A stretch of 64,000 nt of DNA from Nocardia salmonicida NBRC 13393 (lineage in GTDB: Bacteria; Actinomycetota; Actinomycetes; Mycobacteriales; Mycobacteriaceae), in contig NZ_BDBR01000052.1 in assembly GCF_001613085.1 (NCBI RefSeq), positions 1 through 64,000 of the forward strand, read 5' to 3'. How positions within the stretch are numbered: position 1 is the first letter of the stretch; the number at the start of each line of letters is the position of its first letter. Below the pieces are notes generated by a model, which was not told the origin of the DNA, ran no database searches, and was given only the letters and a program-made list of their open reading frames with translations. The position numbers and the translations under genes are program-made. Positions 25,967 to 36,017 of the stretch are shown one piece after another.

Positions 25967-26686
25967 GTGTTCAAGAACGCGATCGAAAAAGCCGTGGTCG
26001 ATGTGCTCGACACCGGGTCCAAGCTGCAGGCGCCTGCTGTGCGCCGCTATGTCGAGTTCCTGCGTGAGCGTCATCCCGGGGAGAATCCGGCTCAGATCGT
26101 GGCACGGTTGGAAAAGCAGTACCTGCTCGCCGTCACCGGCAGCGGCGCGGCGGTCGGCGCCACCGCGGCCGTGCCCGGGGTCGGCACCATCGCCGCGCTC
26201 GGGGCCGTCAGCGCGGAGACCGTGTTCTTCATGGAGGCCTCGGCCCTGTTCACCCTGGCCCAGGCCGCGGTGCACGGCATCGAGCCCGCGGACAAGGAAG
26301 CCCGGCGCGCGCTGGTGCTCGCGGTCGTGCTCGGTGACGCCGGAATGGCGATCGTGCAGAAGGGGCTCAGCACCCAGTCGAAGAATTGGGCAGGCAAGCT
26401 GGCGGGCAGCGTCCCCGGCCTCGGCGGCATCAACAGCAAACTGCTGCAACAGTTCATGAAGCGGTTCATCACCAAGCGGGCCGCGCTGATGGCGGGCAAA
26501 ATACTGCCCGCCGGAATCGGCGCCGCCATCGGTGGCGCGGGCAACCGGGCGCTGGGCAAGGTCACGATCGAGAACGCGCACAAGGCTTTCGGGCCCGCAC
26601 CCGCGATGTGGCCCACCCCGCTGCACAACGTGATCGACGCCGACCCGCTGCCCGCGATCGGCACCGGCAAGGTGAACAAGAAGTGA
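25967..26686 (+). CDS. Membrane-associated protein, EcsC-like layout
   Basis: 239 aa from GTG 25967, with AGGAGG nine bases upstream. A charged N-terminal helical part of about 50 residues is followed by Ala/Gly-rich hydrophobic segments (TGSGAAVGATAAVPGVGTIA and AGKILPAGIGAAIGGAG) and conserved small-residue turns. The pattern resembles EcsC-type proteins, which in Bacillus sit beside ABC transporter genes; the family match is by eye only. It is the first gene of a four-gene overlapping run (GTGA to the ATPase gene), so a role linked to that ABC transporter is likely. Confidence 0.6.
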   Translation: MFKNAIEKAVVDVLDTGSKLQAPAVRRYVEFLRERHPGENPAQIVARLEKQYLLAVTGSGAAVGATAAVPGVGTIAALGAVSAETVFFMEASALFTLAQAAVHGIEPADKEARRALVLAVVLGDAGMAIVQKGLSTQSKNWAGKLAGSVPGLGGINSKLLQQFMKRFITKRAALMAGKILPAGIGAAIGGAGNRALGKVTIENAHKAFGPAPAMWPTPLHNVIDADPLPAIGTGKVNKK

Positions 26687-27645
26687 GCAATCCCCGCGAC
26701 GGTGATGCCGTGCTGGTGCGTGGCGTCGGCAAGCAGTTCGGTCCGGTGAGCGCGGTCCACGAGATCGACTTCGCCGTGCCGACGGGTTCGGTCACCGCGC
26801 TCGTCGGGCCGACGGGCGCGGGCAAGTCGACGGTGCTGCGGATGGTGCTGGGGCTCGGGCAGCCGACCACGGGCAGTATCGAGGGCCCCGGCCGTGGTCC
26901 CGCCGCGGTCGGGGCGGTGCTGAGTCCGCGCGGACTGCATCCCGCGCGAACTGTGCGCGATCAGCTGTGGAGCTACGCGCCGGTCGCGGGAGCCTCGCGG
27001 CGCCGGGTCGCCGCGGTGCTCGACGAGACGGGCCTCGCCGCCGTCACCGAAACCGTTGTGGCCCAGCTTCATCAGGGTCAGCAGACGCGTCTGGCCCTGG
27101 CGATGGCGTTGCTGGCCGATCCCCCGCTGCTGGTGCTCGACGATCTGTTCGCGGGTGCGAACGGCATCGAACGCGGCTGGCTGCACGATCTGCTGCGCCG
27201 CCACGCGAACCGCGGCGGCGCCGTGCTGGCGAGTTCCGACGCGCTGGGCGATGTGGTGTCGAGCGCCGACCAACTCGTGGTGCTCAGTGAGGGCACCGTC
27301 GTCTGGCAGGGCACACCGGCCAAGCTGCGTCGCGGCCATCCCGACCGCCTCGTTGTCGCCGCGTCCCCGTCGATCGCGCTGGCGACCGCGCTGGCGGGTC
27401 ACGGGTTCACCGACGCGGTCATGCGACCCGACGGACGCCTGGCCGTCGCCGAGGCGAGCGAGGCGACCATCCGCTCGATCGCCGAGCTCGCGCAGGTCCG
27501 GCTCGGCAGCATCGTCGCCGACCCTATCCACCCCGATCGGGTACTGGCCTCGCTGACCAAACCGCGCCGCCACCGCCACACCGTGCCCACGCCGAATCCC
27601 GCCGCGTACGCCCCGGCGCCGACCTCGTATGGGATGCCCCGATGA
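26683..27645 (+). CDS. ABC transporter ATP-binding protein with degenerate signature
   Basis: 320 aa from GTG 26683, overlapping the previous stop in GTGA. Walker A is intact (GPTGAGKST). The signature reads LHQGQQTRLALAMAL instead of LSGGQQ, Walker B is LLVLDDLF (Asp replacing the catalytic Glu), and no H-loop histidine is evident after it (VLASSDAL). The C-terminal 100 residues include a Pro-rich tail. It probably pairs with the six-helix permease encoded immediately downstream, but with reduced ATPase ability. Confidence 0.85.
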   Translation: MSNPRDGDAVLVRGVGKQFGPVSAVHEIDFAVPTGSVTALVGPTGAGKSTVLRMVLGLGQPTTGSIEGPGRGPAAVGAVLSPRGLHPARTVRDQLWSYAPVAGASRRRVAAVLDETGLAAVTETVVAQLHQGQQTRLALAMALLADPPLLVLDDLFAGANGIERGWLHDLLRRHANRGGAVLASSDALGDVVSSADQLVVLSEGTVVWQGTPAKLRRGHPDRLVVAASPSIALATALAGHGFTDAVMRPDGRLAVAEASEATIRSIAELAQVRLGSIVADPIHPDRVLASLTKPRRHRHTVPTPNPAAYAPAPTSYGMPR

Positions 27646-28424
27646 CCTCCGTGATCCCCGCCGATCTCGTTCCCGGTATCGACACCGAGGCGCGCAAGGT
27701 CGTCGCGCTGCGCCAGACCCGGCTGCTGCTGGCGGCGCCGGTGGCGCTGGCGCTGGTCGGCACGCTGATCACCGCGATCATGTCCGGACCCGCCGATCCG
27801 AAGGGTCAGCCCGCGACCGGCGCCGCCACGATCGGCCTCTACCTCGGGATGATCGCGGTCTTCGTGGTCGCCGCGCTGGTCGGCATCGCTTCGACCGGAG
27901 GTGAATACCGGCACAAGACCATGGCGCTGACCGTGCTGTTCGCGCCCGATCGCGACCGGCTGGTCACCGCGAAGTATGTCGCCACCGCCGCGTTCGCCTT
28001 CGCGCTCGCGCTGGCCGCCGAGCTGGTGAGCTTGCTGGTGCTGCTGGTCGCGGCGCGCGGGAAATTCGAACTCGGCGTGCGGCTGTTCGAGGTACTCGCC
28101 GCCGGGCTGCTCGTTGCCATGTGCTGGGCGGTGCTCGGCGCCGGAGTCGGGCTGCTGCTGCGTACGTTCAGCGGCGCCGTGTGGCTGGTGCTCGGCTGGG
28201 CCTTCGCGCTCGAACCGCTGATCTGGTTGGTGGCCAAGGGTTTCGGCGCGGGCGGATTCGCCGCGATGCTGCCTGTCTCGGCCACCGTGGCCGGGGTGAG
28301 CGCGGGCTCGTTCGCCGAAGCCGAGGTCTTCGCGCCGACACCGGCGGCACTGGTGGTGCTGGTGCTGTGGGCAGCGGCGGTCGGGGCCCTCGGGTGGTGG
28401 GACCTGCGCAACCGAGACCTGTAG
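27642..28424 (+). CDS. ABC-2 type transporter permease
   Basis: 260 aa, ATG 27642 overlapping the previous stop (ATGA). About six hydrophobic segments are seen (for example LLLAAPVALALVGTLI, IGLYLGMIAVFVVAALVG, AAFAFALALAAELVSLLVLL and ALVVLVLWAAAVGALGWW). It has no ATPase domain and depends on the preceding NBD. Its last codon overlaps the GTG of the next gene (TAGTG). Confidence 0.85.
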   Translation: MTSVIPADLVPGIDTEARKVVALRQTRLLLAAPVALALVGTLITAIMSGPADPKGQPATGAATIGLYLGMIAVFVVAALVGIASTGGEYRHKTMALTVLFAPDRDRLVTAKYVATAAFAFALALAAELVSLLVLLVAARGKFELGVRLFEVLAAGLLVAMCWAVLGAGVGLLLRTFSGAVWLVLGWAFALEPLIWLVAKGFGAGGFAAMLPVSATVAGVSAGSFAEAEVFAPTPAALVVLVLWAAAVGALGWWDLRNRDL

Positions 28425-31400
28425 TGCCCGCGACCACGGGTTCCGACGGGTGGATCCGCAGGCTGTGGCGCCTGTGCCTGGAACACCCTCGGCTGCTGGC
28501 GGGCATCGCGGTGTCGGTGCTCGGCGGCGCCGCCGTCTCGATCGCCGCGCCGCTGGCCACCAAACGCGCGGTCGACGCCGCCCAGGTGGGCGACACCTCG
28601 GTGATCGGCGGCGCCGCGGCCCTGCTCGCCGGGCTGGCGGTGACCAGGTTCGTCGTCACCTTCGCGCGCAGGCTCTGGGCGGGCAAGCTGTCGCTGGAAG
28701 TGCAACACAGCCTCAGGATTTCGCTGCTCGCCGCCCTCCAGCGGCTCGACGGCGCCGGGCAGGACGCGATCCGCACCGGGCAGGTGGTGTCGCGGTCGAT
28801 CACCGACCTACAGCTCGTACAGGGGCTGCTGGCGATGGTGCCGTGGTCGGGGCTGGCGGTATTGCAGTTCGTGCTGTCGGCGGTGGTAATGGTGTGGTTG
28901 AGTCCGCCGCTGGCGCTGGCCGCCCTGCTGGTCGCGCCCGCGATGGCGCTGATCGTCTTGCGGATGCGGCCCCGGCTCTACGCGGCGACCTGGTCGGCGC
29001 AGCAGCGCGCGGCCGACCTGGCCGAACACGTCGAGCAGACGGTGACCGGCGTCAGGGTGGTGAAGGGGTTCGGGCAGGAATCCCGGATGGTCGACATCCT
29101 CGAAGACCACGGTCGTCTGCTGTTCGCCGAGCGGATGCGCGCCGCGCGGATCAATGCCAGATTCGCACCGGTGGTGTCGGCGCTGCCGCAGGCCGGGCTG
29201 GTCGCGGTGATCATCGTCGGCGGGGTGCTGGCCTCGCACGGCGCGGTCGGCATCGGCACCTTCCTCGCGTTCACCGCCTATCTCGCCACGATGACGTCCT
29301 CGGCGCGCACGATCACCTCGGTGGTGATCATGGCTCAACTCACCAGAGCCGCCGTAGACCGAGTCTTCGGGGTGATCGACGCGGCGCCGGTACTCGTCGA
29401 TCCCGACGACCCCGCCGAACTTCCGCCGGGACCGCTCGGGATCGAATTCGACGCTGTCAGTTTCGGTTTCGAGGCCGACCAGCCGGTCCTGCAAAAACTC
29501 GATCTCACCGTGCGACCCGGCGAGACGGTCGCGGTGATCGGTCCGGCGGGCTCGGGCAAGTCGACGCTCTCGCTGCTGCTGCCCCGCTTCTACGCACCCG
29601 ACGCTGGCCGGATCAACCTCGTCGGCACCGACGGCGCCCGGGTCGACCTGGCCGATCTGCGCGCAGACGAGCTGCGCGGCGCGGTCGGTGTCGTCTTCGA
29701 CGATCCGTTCCTGTTCTCCGACACCATCGCCGCCAACATCGCGCTCGGCAGGCCCGACGCCACCGATGCCGAGATCACCGCCGCCGCGACGGCCGCCGCC
29801 GCGGACGAGTTCATCGCCGCGCTGCCCGAGGGCTACGACACCGTGATCGGCGAACGCGGGCTGACGCTGTCGGGTGGACAACGTCAGCGCATCGCCCTGG
29901 CCAGAGTGCTGCTCACCCGGCCCCGCGTGCTGGTGCTCGACGACGCCACCTCCGCGGTCGACGCCGTCACCGAGGCCGAGATCTTCCGCCGACTGCCCGA
30001 CCGGGGCGGCCGGACCACGCTGATCCTGGCGCACCGCGAATCGACCCTGGCCCAGGCCGACCGCGTCATCCGGCTGCCCGCGCCCACCGGATCGGTGGTG
30101 CCGACCGATGCCACGATGACGAAATCCCTCGGCGACGCGGGCCGACCACGGTCGATGTCGTCGGCGTCGAACGACCTCAGCGAGACGCCGGAACTGCGCG
30201 CCGCGGTCGATGCCCTGCCACCGGCCACCGAAGACCCCGCGCTGCCCGGCGACCTGCGCGCGCCCCAACCCGATTTCGGGCTCCGCGCGCTGCTGCGCCC
30301 GGTCCGCGGTCTGGTGTGTGTGGTCGTGGGTCTGCTCGCCGTCGACGCCCTGCTCGCCATCGCCTTCCCGCCGCTGGTCCGCTATGCCATCGACACCGGC
30401 GTCACCGCGGGCGACGACACCGCGCTCGTCGTCTCGGCGGTGGTCGGGATCGGTCTCGTGCTGGCCGGCCTGATGGTCGGCGCCGCGGTCACCGTGCTCA
30501 CCGCGCGCACGGGCGAGCGCGTGCTGTTCGGGCTGCGGGTGCGCAGCTACGCCCAGTTGCAGCGGCTCGGACTGGACTTCTACGAACGTGAACTGTCCGG
30601 CCGCATCATGACCAGGATGACCACCGACGTCGACGCGCTGTCGACGTTCCTGCAGACCGGGGTCGCCACCGGGCTGGTCGCGCTGATCACCCTGATCGGC
30701 GTCGCCATCGGGCTGTTCTTCATCGATGCCGGTCTGGCCGCGGTCGTCCTGGTAGCCGTGGCGCCGATGGTGCTGGCCACCCTGGCCTTCCGGCGGGTGT
30801 CCTCGGTGGCCTACACCGTCTCGCGCGAGCGGGTCTCGGTGGTCAACGCCGGATTCCAGGAGAACATCGCGGGCCTGCGCGCCGTGCAGGCCGCCCGCAA
30901 CGAGCCGACCGCCGCGCGGCGCTTCGCCGAATACTCCCACCGCTATCGCGATGCCAGGATCCGTGCCCAACGCGCGATCGCGGCCTACTTCTCCTTCGGC
31001 CTCGCCTGGGCCGACCTGGCCTTGGCCGTCGTGGTCTACCTGGGTGCCAACGCCGTCGCCGACGGGCGCACGACCACCGGAACGCTCGTGGCCTTCGTGC
31101 TCTACCTCGGGCTGCTGTTCAGTCCCATCCAGGATCTGTCCCAGGTCTTCGACGGTTATCAGCAGGCCAGAGTCGGGCTGCGGCGCATCGGCGAGCTGCT
31201 GCGCACCGCGTCGTCGATCGCCGCGGACCCGCCCGACGCGATTCCCGTCGACCGGCTGCACGGCGAGATCGTCTTCGACGACGTGCGCTTCCACTACCCG
31301 GGCGCGAGCGCGCCCGCCCTCGACGGCGTGAGCTTCGCCGTCCCTCCCGGCGCGACCCTGGCGCTCGTCGGCCCGACCGGCGCGGGCAAATCGACGATCG

Positions 31401-32029
31401 TGAAGCTGCTGGCCCGCCTCTACGACCTTCCGCCCGATTCGGCGGCGGGCACGATCCGGGTCGACGGCGTCGATCTTCGTAAATATGTGCTCACCGACTA
31501 CCGCAAGCGGCTGGGAATTGTGCCGCAAGAAGTTCACTTGTTCACCGGCGACGTGGCGAGCAACATTGCATTCGGGCAAATTTTTGCCACATCAGTGGAC
31601 ATCGCGATTGCCGCCGACACAGTCGGTGCGGCGGAGATGATCGACGGTTTACCCAGGAAAATGCACCATCCGGTCGGTGAACGCGGACGCGGGCTCTCCG
31701 CGGGCCAACGCCAGTTGATCGCGCTGGCCAGGGCCGAACTGGTCGATCCGGACCTGCTCGTGCTCGACGAGGCCACCTCCACCCTTGACCCGGAAACCGA
31801 GGCATCGGTGCTGGTAGCGAGCCGATCACTGGCGCGCGGCCGGACCACCGTCGTGGTCGCGCATCGGCTCGCGACCGCGGCGCGCGCCGACCTGGTTGCG
31901 GTGGTCGAGCAGGGCCGTATCGTGGAATTCGGCGCGCCGTCTGACCTACTCACCAGTAGCGGTCATTACTCCCGACTCTGGGCGGCGGGCACTGAGGCAG
32001 AGGGCATAGTGTCGACCCAAGACCGGTAG
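28424..32029 (+). CDS. Fused two-half ABC exporter (TMD-NBD-TMD-NBD)
   Basis: 1201 aa from GTG 28424, overlapping the permease stop. Half one has six helices, then NBD1 with GPAGSGKST, LSGGQRQRIALARVLL and VLVLDDATSAVD. A linker of about 60 residues leads to half two with NBD2 motifs GPTGAGKST, LSAGQRQLIALARAEL and LLVLDEATSTLD. The catalytic Glu is present only in NBD2; NBD1 has Asp, while the NBD2 signature is LSAGQ. This asymmetry fits heterodimeric-type exporters with one competent ATP site. Size and order resemble mycobacterial Rv0194, a drug-efflux ABC exporter; orthology is not proven. Confidence 0.9.
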   Translation: MPATTGSDGWIRRLWRLCLEHPRLLAGIAVSVLGGAAVSIAAPLATKRAVDAAQVGDTSVIGGAAALLAGLAVTRFVVTFARRLWAGKLSLEVQHSLRISLLAALQRLDGAGQDAIRTGQVVSRSITDLQLVQGLLAMVPWSGLAVLQFVLSAVVMVWLSPPLALAALLVAPAMALIVLRMRPRLYAATWSAQQRAADLAEHVEQTVTGVRVVKGFGQESRMVDILEDHGRLLFAERMRAARINARFAPVVSALPQAGLVAVIIVGGVLASHGAVGIGTFLAFTAYLATMTSSARTITSVVIMAQLTRAAVDRVFGVIDAAPVLVDPDDPAELPPGPLGIEFDAVSFGFEADQPVLQKLDLTVRPGETVAVIGPAGSGKSTLSLLLPRFYAPDAGRINLVGTDGARVDLADLRADELRGAVGVVFDDPFLFSDTIAANIALGRPDATDAEITAAATAAAADEFIAALPEGYDTVIGERGLTLSGGQRQRIALARVLLTRPRVLVLDDATSAVDAVTEAEIFRRLPDRGGRTTLILAHRESTLAQADRVIRLPAPTGSVVPTDATMTKSLGDAGRPRSMSSASNDLSETPELRAAVDALPPATEDPALPGDLRAPQPDFGLRALLRPVRGLVCVVVGLLAVDALLAIAFPPLVRYAIDTGVTAGDDTALVVSAVVGIGLVLAGLMVGAAVTVLTARTGERVLFGLRVRSYAQLQRLGLDFYERELSGRIMTRMTTDVDALSTFLQTGVATGLVALITLIGVAIGLFFIDAGLAAVVLVAVAPMVLATLAFRRVSSVAYTVSRERVSVVNAGFQENIAGLRAVQAARNEPTAARRFAEYSHRYRDARIRAQRAIAAYFSFGLAWADLALAVVVYLGANAVADGRTTTGTLVAFVLYLGLLFSPIQDLSQVFDGYQQARVGLRRIGELLRTASSIAADPPDAIPVDRLHGEIVFDDVRFHYPGASAPALDGVSFAVPPGATLALVGPTGAGKSTIVKLLARLYDLPPDSAAGTIRVDGVDLRKYVLTDYRKRLGIVPQEVHLFTGDVASNIAFGQIFATSVDIAIAADTVGAAEMIDGLPRKMHHPVGERGRGLSAGQRQLIALARAELVDPDLLVLDEATSTLDPETEASVLVASRSLARGRTTVVVAHRLATAARADLVAVVEQGRIVEFGAPSDLLTSSGHYSRLWAAGTEAEGIVSTQDR

Positions 32030-32152
32030 CGACGCCTGTCAACCGCTGGGCATATGCTCGGTGCGGGCGCATCGGCAGCCATCCGCTGATACCCCTGCCG
32101 GGCACGTCACAAACGTCGCAGCGCGAAGAACGAAATGAGGCGAACACCAGCT

Positions 32153-35100
32153 GTGAGCAGCTCAACTTCCCAGTTCGGACAGAACCAGTGGCTAGTCGAC
32201 GAGATGTATCAGAAGTTCAAACAGGACCCGTCCTCGGTCGACGCGAGTTGGCACGAGTTCCTCGCGGATTACACGCCGGAAGCCACCGAATCCGGTAACA
32301 GTGAGGCACCGGTCGCCTCCGCCGCTCCCGCGACAGCCGCAGCATCCAAGGCGGCAACCGCTAAGGCCCCGACTCCCAAGGCCGTGGTAGCGACGGCACC
32401 GCCGAAGCCCGCCGCGGCTCCGGCCCCCGCTCCGGCTCCGGCTCCGGCCGCCAAGACAGTGCGCGCACCGCAGACCACACCTGCACCGGTGTCCAACGCA
32501 CCGGCCACCACCTCCGCGCCCAAGGCTGCTGCCACCGGCCCGGAGAACAAGGTGCTGCGCGGCCCCGCCGCCGCCATCGCCAAGAACATGTCCGCCTCGC
32601 TGACGATCCCCACCGCTACGTCGGTGCGCGCGATCCCGGCCAAGCTGATGATCGACAACCGCCTGGTGATCAACAACCACCTGGCGCGCACCCGCGGCGG
32701 CAAGATCTCGTTCACCCACCTGCTGGGTTACGCGATCGTGCAGGCGATCAAGTCGTTCCCGAACCTGAACCGCCACTTCGCCGAGATCGACGGCAAGCCG
32801 AACTCGGTCACCCCGGCCCACACCAACCTGGGCCTGGCGATCGATCTGCAGGGCAAGGACGGCAACCGATCGCTGGCTGTGGCCGCCATCAAGGAAACCG
32901 AAGACATGAGCTTCGGTCAGTTCCACGCGGCCTACGAGGACGTCGTGCGCCGTGCACGCGAGGGCAAGCTCGGTAACGACGACTTCTCCGGCGTCACCAT
33001 CTCGCTGACCAACCCCGGCACCATCGGAACCGTCCACTCGGTGCCGCGCCTCATGCCGGGCCAGGGCGCGATCATCGGCGCCGGTGCGATGGAGTACCCC
33101 GCCGAGTTCCAGGGCATGAGCGACGAGCGGATCGCCGATATCGGAGTCGGCAAGCTGATGACGCTGACCTCGACCTACGACCACCGCATCATCCAGGGTG
33201 CCGAGTCGGGCGATTTCCTGCGCACCATCCACAACCTGCTGATCTCCGACGAGTTCTACGACGAGATCTTCCACGGCCTCGGCGTGCCGTACGAGCCGAT
33301 CCGCTGGCGCAAGGACATCAGCGCGCGCGGTGTCGACAAGAGCGCTCGCGTGCTCGAGATGATCGCGGCCTACCGCAACCGCGGTCACCTGATGGCCGAT
33401 ACCGATCCGCTGCGCCTGGTCAAGGACAAGTTCCGCAGCCACCCCGACCTCGACGTCACCCAGCACGGCCTCACCCTGTGGGACCTGGACCGCACCTTCG
33501 ACGTGGGCGGTTTCCACGGCCAGGACCGGATGAAGCTGCGCGATGTGCTCTCGATCCTGCGTGACGCGTACTGCCGCCACGTCGGTGTGGAGTACACCCA
33601 CATCCTCGAGACCGATCAGCTCAAGTGGATGCAGGAGCGGGTCGAGCAGAAGCACGTCAAACCGACTGTCGCGCAGCAGAAGTACATCCTGAACCGGCTC
33701 AACGCGGCCGAGGCGTTCGAGACCTTCCTGCAGACCAAGTACGTCGGCCAGAAGCGCTTCTCGCTCGAGGGCGCCGAAGCCGTCATCCCGATGATGGACG
33801 CCACCATCGACCAGTGCGCCGAGTACGCGATGGACGAGGTCATCATCGGCATGCCGCACCGCGGTCGCCTCAACGTGCTCGCCAACATCGTCGGCAAGCC
33901 GTACTCGAAGATCTTCACCGAGTTCGAGGGCAACATGAACCCGGCGGCCACCCACGGCTCCGGCGACGTGAAGTACCACCTCGGTGCGCACGGCCAGTAC
34001 CTGCAGATGTTCGGCGACAACGAGATCGAGGTCTCGCTCACCGCCAACCCCTCGCACCTCGAGGCGGTCGACCCCGTGCTCGAGGGTCTGGTCCGCGCCA
34101 AGCAGGACCTGCTCGACAAGGGCGACGGCCCCGACGGCTTCTCGGTGATGCCGCTGATGCTGCACGGTGACGCCGCGTTCGCCGGTCAGGGCGTGGTCGC
34201 CGAGACGCTGAACCTGTCGGGTCTGCGTGGTTACCGCGTGGGCGGCACCATCCACATCGTGGTGAACAACCAGATCGGCTTCACCACGGCGCCGGAGAAC
34301 AGCCGCTCCACCGAGTACTCCACCGACATCGCGAAGTTCATCGGCGCGCCGATCTTCCACGTCAACGGTGACGACCCGGAGGCTTGCGACTGGGTCGCGC
34401 GTCTCGCGGTCGACTTCCGTCAGAAGTTCCGCAAGGACGTCGTCATCGACCTCGTCTGCTACCGCCGCCGCGGGCACAACGAGGGCGACGACCCCTCGAT
34501 GACCCAGCCGGAGATGTACGACGTCATCGACACCAAGCGTTCGGTCCGTAAGGCCTACACCGAATCGCTGATCGGCCGTGGCGACATCTCCATGAAGGAG
34601 GCCGAGGACGCGCTGCGCGACTACCAGGGTCAGCTGGAGCGCGTGTTCAACGAGGTCCGCGAGCTGGAGAAGTACATTCCCGAGCCGTCGGAGTCGGTCG
34701 AGGACGACCAGAAGGTGCCCGCCACCGTCATCACCGCGGTGGACAAGTCGGTGCTGCAGCGCATCGGTGACGCGTTCCTGAACACTCCCGACGGTTTCAA
34801 CGTGCACCCGCGCGTGAAGCCGGTGCTGGAGAAGCGTCGCGAGATGGCCTACGAGGGCAAGGTCGACTGGGCCTTCGCCGAGCTGCTCGCCTTCGGTTCG
34901 CTGATCGACCAGGGCCACGATGTGCGCCTGACCGGTCAGGATTCGCGTCGCGGCACGTTCACCCAGCGTCACTCGGTCATCATCGACCGGGTCAACGCGG
35001 TCGAGTACACCCCGCTGCACAACATCGGCTCGGAGAACCCGGGCTGGTTCGCGGTGCACGACTCGGCGCTGAGCGAGTACGCCGCGGTCGGCTTCGAGTA

Positions 35101-35914
35101 CGGCTACTCCCTGGGCAACCCCAACGCACTGGTGTTGTGGGAGGCACAGTTCGGTGACTTCGTCAACGGCGCGCAGTCGATCATCGACGAGTTCATCTCC
35201 TCCGGTGAGGCCAAGTGGGGCCAGCTCTCCGACGTGGTGCTGCTGTTGCCGCACGGCCACGAGGGTCAGGGTCCCGACCACACCTCCGGTCGCATCGAGC
35301 GTTTCCTGCAGCTGTGCGCTGAGGGCTCGATGACCGTGGCGGTGCCGTCCACCCCGGCGAACTACTTCCACCTGCTGCGTCGCCACGCGCTCGACGGGAT
35401 CCGTCGTCCGCTGATCGTCTTCACCCCGAAGTCGATGCTGCGCAACAAGGCTGTGGTGTCCGACGTCAAGGACTTCACCGAGTCGAAGTTCCGTTCGGTG
35501 TTCGACGAGCCCACCTACGAACAGGGCATCGGCGACACCGCCAAGGTCAAGCGCATCCTGCTGACCTCGGGCAAGCTCTACTACGAGCTCGCCGCGGAGA
35601 AGGCCAAGCACAAGCGCGAAGACGTGGCCATCGTCCGGATCGAACAGCTCTACCCGATCCCGACGTACCGCCTCAACGAAGCGCTGGCCAAGTACCCGAA
35701 CGCGACCGACATCGCCTGGGTCCAGGAAGAGCCGGCCAACCAGGGCGCATGGCCCTTCTTCGGCCTCAACCTCCCCGAGGTGCTGCCCGAGCGCCTGGGC
35801 CGCCTGCGTCGCATCTCGCGTCGCGCCATGTCGGCCCCGTCCTCGGGTTCGTCGAAGGTACACGCCGTGGAGCAGGCCGAGATCATCGGCGAGGCTTTCG
35901 AGCCGACCACGTAA
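32153..35914 (+). CDS. kgd: Multifunctional 2-oxoglutarate metabolism enzyme (Kgd/SucA with E2-like domain)
   Basis: 1253 aa from GTG 32153, which aligns with the usual mycobacterial start (SSxxxQFGQNQWLVDEMY); ATG 32135 is an alternative. After a 40-residue start and a 90-residue Ala/Pro/Thr linker in place of a lipoyl domain comes an E2 acyltransferase-like domain (ISFTHLLGYAIVQAI and catalytic TYDHRIIQGAESG). The ThDP-dependent E1 part follows (GMPHRGRLNVLANI, HGDAAFAGQGVVAETL and NNQIGFTT). It decarboxylates 2-oxoglutarate in the TCA cycle and is inhibited in mycobacteria by the FHA protein GarA. A strong terminator follows. Confidence 0.97.
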   Translation: MSSSTSQFGQNQWLVDEMYQKFKQDPSSVDASWHEFLADYTPEATESGNSEAPVASAAPATAAASKAATAKAPTPKAVVATAPPKPAAAPAPAPAPAPAAKTVRAPQTTPAPVSNAPATTSAPKAAATGPENKVLRGPAAAIAKNMSASLTIPTATSVRAIPAKLMIDNRLVINNHLARTRGGKISFTHLLGYAIVQAIKSFPNLNRHFAEIDGKPNSVTPAHTNLGLAIDLQGKDGNRSLAVAAIKETEDMSFGQFHAAYEDVVRRAREGKLGNDDFSGVTISLTNPGTIGTVHSVPRLMPGQGAIIGAGAMEYPAEFQGMSDERIADIGVGKLMTLTSTYDHRIIQGAESGDFLRTIHNLLISDEFYDEIFHGLGVPYEPIRWRKDISARGVDKSARVLEMIAAYRNRGHLMADTDPLRLVKDKFRSHPDLDVTQHGLTLWDLDRTFDVGGFHGQDRMKLRDVLSILRDAYCRHVGVEYTHILETDQLKWMQERVEQKHVKPTVAQQKYILNRLNAAEAFETFLQTKYVGQKRFSLEGAEAVIPMMDATIDQCAEYAMDEVIIGMPHRGRLNVLANIVGKPYSKIFTEFEGNMNPAATHGSGDVKYHLGAHGQYLQMFGDNEIEVSLTANPSHLEAVDPVLEGLVRAKQDLLDKGDGPDGFSVMPLMLHGDAAFAGQGVVAETLNLSGLRGYRVGGTIHIVVNNQIGFTTAPENSRSTEYSTDIAKFIGAPIFHVNGDDPEACDWVARLAVDFRQKFRKDVVIDLVCYRRRGHNEGDDPSMTQPEMYDVIDTKRSVRKAYTESLIGRGDISMKEAEDALRDYQGQLERVFNEVRELEKYIPEPSESVEDDQKVPATVITAVDKSVLQRIGDAFLNTPDGFNVHPRVKPVLEKRREMAYEGKVDWAFAELLAFGSLIDQGHDVRLTGQDSRRGTFTQRHSVIIDRVNAVEYTPLHNIGSENPGWFAVHDSALSEYAAVGFEYGYSLGNPNALVLWEAQFGDFVNGAQSIIDEFISSGEAKWGQLSDVVLLLPHGHEGQGPDHTSGRIERFLQLCAEGSMTVAVPSTPANYFHLLRRHALDGIRRPLIVFTPKSMLRNKAVVSDVKDFTESKFRSVFDEPTYEQGIGDTAKVKRILLTSGKLYYELAAEKAKHKREDVAIVRIEQLYPIPTYRLNEALAKYPNATDIAWVQEEPANQGAWPFFGLNLPEVLPERLGRLRRISRRAMSAPSSGSSKVHAVEQAEIIGEAFEPTT

Positions 35915-35927
35915 GTTCTTCTCGCAC

Positions 35928-35980
35928 AAACGGCGAACGCCGGAGTGGCCGATTACGGGCCGCCCCGGCGTTTGCCGTTT
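35928..35980. terminator. Long hairpin terminator between kgd and the helicase gene
   Basis: Arms 35928-35943 and 35965-35980 are 16-base complements with a single G-U type mismatch and a 21-base loop. It lies 13 bases after the kgd stop and 37 before the stop of the convergent helicase, so it can serve both directions. Confidence 0.85.
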
Positions 35981-36017
35981 CCGGCCGATCGCGGTGCATC
36001 GAATGCCGCTGCGCCAA

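Noticed and set aside
28808..31579. 923-residue antisense frame across the fused ABC exporter
   Set aside because: Shadow of the real gene; composition is Gln/Arg/Gly/His-rich with no domain.
32192..35929. 1245-residue open frame antisense to kgd
   Set aside because: The mirror of a highly conserved gene in GC-rich DNA; no recognised domain, no plausible RBS and low-complexity His/Val/Leu/Asp-rich translation.
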